Source: Capillimicrobium parvum (GTDB lineage Bacteria; Actinomycetota; Thermoleophilia; Solirubrobacterales; Solirubrobacteraceae). Taken from it: 64,000 nt of DNA. The notes under the pieces were generated by a model. The model saw only the letters and a program-made list of their open reading frames with translations, made no database searches and was not told where the DNA came from. Below, piece by piece: positions 61,671-64,000 of the stretch (positions are counted from its first letter, which is position 1; the number at the start of each line of letters is the position of its first letter). The stretch spans positions 2,914,001 to 2,978,000 of the forward strand of contig NZ_CP087164.1 of assembly GCF_021172045.1 (NCBI RefSeq), given 5' to 3'. A program made the translations under genes and the position numbers.

Positions 61671-62369
61671 ATGGAAGCCGCCGCGGCCCCGTCCAAGAAG
61701 CTCGACGTCGGGAAGGTCATCAACGAGACGTTCTCGGTCTACGGCCAGAACGCGGTCGTCGTGCTCGCCTCGTCGATCGTGGTGTTCGTGGTCGTCGGCG
61801 TCGTGTCCGGGCTCCTGCAGACGGCCGGCGGCTTCGTGCCGCAGGCCCTCGCGGCGGTCATCCGCGTCGCGGGCTTCGCGTTCTACACGGGCTTCGTCGT
61901 GCGCCTCGTCGAGGACGTCCGCGACGGGCGGCGCGACCAGACGATCGGCGGGCTGATGTCGTCGGCGATGCCCGCGATCGTCTCGCTCGTCGTGTTCGGC
62001 ATCCTCTTCGGCATCGGGGTCGGCATCGGCCTCGTGCTGATCATCGTCCCCGGCCTGATCCTGCTGACGTTCTGGTCGGTCGGCGCGCCGGCGATCGTGG
62101 TGGAGCGCGCCGGGCCGATCGAGGCCTTCGGGCGCAGCTGGCGGCTGGTGCGCGGCGACGCCTGGTCGGTGTTCGGCGCGCTGCTCGTGATGCTGCTGTT
62201 CATCATCGTGATCGGCGTCGTGCTCGCCGTCATCGCCACGCCGATCGGCAACGGGGCCATCGTCGTCGCGAACGTCATCTCGAACGTCATCACCGCGCCG
62301 CTGTTCGCCATCGCGGTCAGCGTGATGTTCTTCGACCTCGGCGGCGGCCGGCCGGCCGGCCGGGCCTGA
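61671..62369 (+). CDS. multi-span membrane protein, GDPD-N-terminal-domain-like
   Basis: 232 residues with about five hydrophobic spans: VVVLASSIVVFVVVGVVSG, ALAAVIRVAGFAFYTGFVV, IVSLVVFGILFGIGVGIGLV, LLVMLLFIIVIGVVLAVIAT, and the last near APLFAIAVSVMFF. The short loops, VNEVFSVY-like VINETFSVYGQNA start and VERAGPIEAFGRSWRLVRGD resemble the membrane domain found on some glycerophosphodiesterases, here without an enzyme. Function unknown. Confidence 0.82.
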   Translation: MEAAAAPSKKLDVGKVINETFSVYGQNAVVVLASSIVVFVVVGVVSGLLQTAGGFVPQALAAVIRVAGFAFYTGFVVRLVEDVRDGRRDQTIGGLMSSAMPAIVSLVVFGILFGIGVGIGLVLIIVPGLILLTFWSVGAPAIVVERAGPIEAFGRSWRLVRGDAWSVFGALLVMLLFIIVIGVVLAVIATPIGNGAIVVANVISNVITAPLFAIAVSVMFFDLGGGRPAGRA

Positions 62370-62388
62370 GCCCGGGCCCGGCCGATAG

Positions 62389-63135
62389 ATGGCCGGCGTG
62401 GGACGCATGAGCCTGGCCCTCGCCGCGGCGGTCGCGGCCTGCGCCGTCCCGGCCGCCGCCTCCGGCGCCGTCCACCTCCGCGGCACGGCCTACGAGTTCA
62501 ACAACACGGACGTGCGGCTGGCCGGCGCGACGATCCGCGTCGCGGAGAACCGAAGCGTCGTCGCGACGACGCGGCCGGACGGCACGTACGACCTGCGCGT
62601 CCCGGGCCGCGGACGCGTGACGCCGTACATCGTCGCGGCCGGCTACCACACCATCTACCTGCAGACGTTCCGCATCCGGGGCCGCGACCTCGCGCGCGTG
62701 AACTTCCAGACGCCGACCGACGCGGTGTACGGCGCGCTGGCGACCCTGCTGCAGGTGCCGCTGGACGCCGCCGGCGAGCCGCAGGAGTGCGCGATCGTGT
62801 CGACCTTCAGCACGCGCCGGGTCCGCACGCTGAGCTTCGACGAGTTCACGGCCTTCGGCGCCCACGGCGTCGCCGGCGCCACGGCCTCGGCGACCCCCTC
62901 CCTGCCCTCGCCCGTGTACTTCAACGACCAGGTCGTCCCCGACCCGGCGCAGCAGCGCTCCTCGATCGACGGCGGCGTCATCTGGACCCGCGTCCCCGCC
63001 GGGATCTACCGGATCCGCGCGAAGCATCCGACCCGGCGGTTCGCGAGCTTCGTCGCCACCTGCGAGCCCGGGCGCATCGTGAACGCCAACCCGCCCTGGG
63101 GCCTCCACGAGCTGAGGGCGAAGCGGCGCGGCTGA
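62389..63135 (+). CDS. secreted protein with carboxypeptidase-regulatory-like domain
   Basis: 248 residues: signal peptide cleaved near ASGA, then a CarboxypepD_reg-like/Ig-like strand set (RLAGATIRVAENRSVVATTR, DGTYDLRVPGRGRVTPYI, AAGYHTIYLQTFRIRG), followed by a C-terminal half with two Cys (ECAIV, TCEPG). Probably extracellular. ATG at 62389 or 62407. Its stop overlaps the next ATG as TGATG. Confidence 0.8.
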   Translation: MAGVGRMSLALAAAVAACAVPAAASGAVHLRGTAYEFNNTDVRLAGATIRVAENRSVVATTRPDGTYDLRVPGRGRVTPYIVAAGYHTIYLQTFRIRGRDLARVNFQTPTDAVYGALATLLQVPLDAAGEPQECAIVSTFSTRRVRTLSFDEFTAFGAHGVAGATASATPSLPSPVYFNDQVVPDPAQQRSSIDGGVIWTRVPAGIYRIRAKHPTRRFASFVATCEPGRIVNANPPWGLHELRAKRRG

Positions 63136-64000
63136 TGGCGCACGGCACGCACGACTTCGAGGACGACCCCCGCAACGAGCACATCCTGATCTCGGTCAAC
63201 GGCGAGCTCGTGCCCCGTGAGCGGGCGGTGGTCTCGGTGTTCGACTCGGGGTTCGTGCTCGGCGACGGCGTCTGGGAGGGCCTGCGGGTCCGCGGCGGGC
63301 ACCCCGCGTTCCTCGAGCGTCACCTCGACCGCCTGTTCGAGGGCGCGAAGGCGATCATGCTCGACGTCGGCCGCAGCCGCGCGGAGCTCGCCGCCGCCGT
63401 CTACGCCACCCTGCGCGCGAACGGCATGACCGACGGCGTGCACGTGCGCCTCATGGTCACCCGCGGCGTCAAGCGCACGCCGTACCAGGACCCGCGCGTG
63501 ACCGTCGGCCCCGCCACCGTCGTGATCATCGCCGAGCACAAGCAGCCGCTGCCCGCGACCGTCACGCACGGCATCACGCTCTTCACGACCCACGTGCGCC
63601 GGGCGACGCCCGACACGCTCGACCCCAAGCTCAACGCGCACAGCAAGCTCAACGACATCACCGCGTGCATCCAGGCCTACACGGCGGGGGCCGACGAGGC
63701 GCTGATGCTGGACCCGCACGGCTTCGTCGCGACGTGCAACAGCACCCACTTCTTCGTCGTGACCGGCACTGCCGAGGAACCCGAGGTCTGGACGTCGGAC
63801 GGGCGCTTCTGCCTGCCCGGCATCACCCGGTCCAACGTCCTGGCGCTCTGCCGCGACGGCGGCATCGCCCACCGCGAGACGACCTTCAGCCTCACCGACG
63901 TCTACAGCGCGCGGGAGGCGTTCGTCACCGGGACGTTCGCCGGCGTGGTCCCGGTGCGCAGCGTGGACGGCCGGACGATCGGCACCGGCGCGCGCGGTCC
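63135..64000 (+). CDS. class IV aminotransferase (branched-chain/D-amino-acid type), 3' partial
   Basis: 288 residues visible, running off the right edge. Fold type IV PLP enzyme: FDSGFVLGDGVWEGLRV, RHLDRLFEGAKAIML, VRLMVTRGVKRTP, PLP-lysine region DPKLNAHSKLND, EALMLDPHGFVATCNSTHFF, PGITRSNVLALCRDGG. Probably acts on branched-chain or D-amino acids, or as an aminodeoxychorismate-lyase-like enzyme. Coupled to the upstream secreted protein by a 1-bp stop/start overlap, though they need not share a function. Confidence 0.9.
   Translation, partial: MAHGTHDFEDDPRNEHILISVNGELVPRERAVVSVFDSGFVLGDGVWEGLRVRGGHPAFLERHLDRLFEGAKAIMLDVGRSRAELAAAVYATLRANGMTDGVHVRLMVTRGVKRTPYQDPRVTVGPATVVIIAEHKQPLPATVTHGITLFTTHVRRATPDTLDPKLNAHSKLNDITACIQAYTAGADEALMLDPHGFVATCNSTHFFVVTGTAEEPEVWTSDGRFCLPGITRSNVLALCRDGGIAHRETTFSLTDVYSAREAFVTGTFAGVVPVRSVDGRTIGTGARG

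Overview
The window is very GC-rich throughout, with the strong GC3 codon bias that leaves long open frames antisense to almost every gene. Gene content points to a high-GC actinobacterium, most likely of the Thermoleophilia/Solirubrobacterales type: a cNMP-Trx-TrxR flavoprotein, F420/deazaflavin-type oxidoreductases, LLM flavin oxidoreductase, CHRD and FG-GAP exported proteins, an LPxTG-type surface protein and many small secreted proteins. The lineage is inferred from gene repertoire only. No rRNA, tRNA, CRISPR array or intact transposase was recognised.

Layout. 0-16.4 kb: mostly ordinary core/peripheral genes: a partial DinB polymerase, the tripartite flavoprotein, a membrane-anchored helical protein, a large secreted FG-GAP protein, an acylphosphatase-like/LigD-phosphoesterase fusion, a CHRD protein, cupin, LLM oxidoreductase, a MoaD/ThiS-like protein coupled to an acetamidase/formamidase, a secreted SGNH esterase, a DksA/TraR zinc-finger protein, and a pair of surface proteins, one with an LPFTG sorting signal and repeated APVRVLSDGD motifs. 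16.4-21.4 kb: two divergent CocE/NonD hydrolase paralogues, the second broken by an N-terminal deletion, followed by a TerC-family gene cut at its 3' end.

21.5-36.9 kb is the accessory region: a Usp-like protein, a MazEF-type toxin-antitoxin pair, then a mosaic divided by three dispersed ~35-bp repeats built from ~12-bp GAATC units. The mosaic holds an enolase fragment cut beside one repeat, a DUF3303 gene, an unknown two-gene membrane/coiled-coil operon, and an SMC/Rad50-like ABC ATPase with a CPVC hook and a translationally coupled small helical partner. Next come the C-terminal remnant of a large restriction/helicase protein and a 1030-bp tandem duplication of a TetR repressor with a divergent FMN-binding oxidase-like gene, each copy carrying a twin palindromic operator. 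After that are a VOC gene with a truncated F420-type reductase and an XRE regulator-cupin-AKR-AKR cluster.

36.9-64 kb returns to a chromosomal background: HD hydrolase, LOR/tubby-like protein, P-loop kinase-like protein, acetoacetate decarboxylase-like protein divergent from a TetR regulator and a zinc alcohol dehydrogenase, lipoproteins, MsrA, a duplicated-module RTX-like protein, a Leu/Ile/Val-type binding protein, a cluster of short-period tandem repeats (8, 16, 16 and 35 bp), a TetR-AKR-LuxR operon, a PLP enzyme, an acyl-CoA synthetase-like enzyme, an ArsR-SRPBCC pair with its operator, and a partial class IV aminotransferase. Many gene remnants (CocE, TerC, enolase, restriction enzyme, nucleotidyltransferase, AbiEi-like, AKR, flotillin, deazaflavin reductase) show that 18.8-56 kb has been repeatedly rearranged. 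The best candidates for something undescribed are the repeat-bounded mosaic at 24-30 kb with its ATPase/partner pair and the unknown membrane operon.
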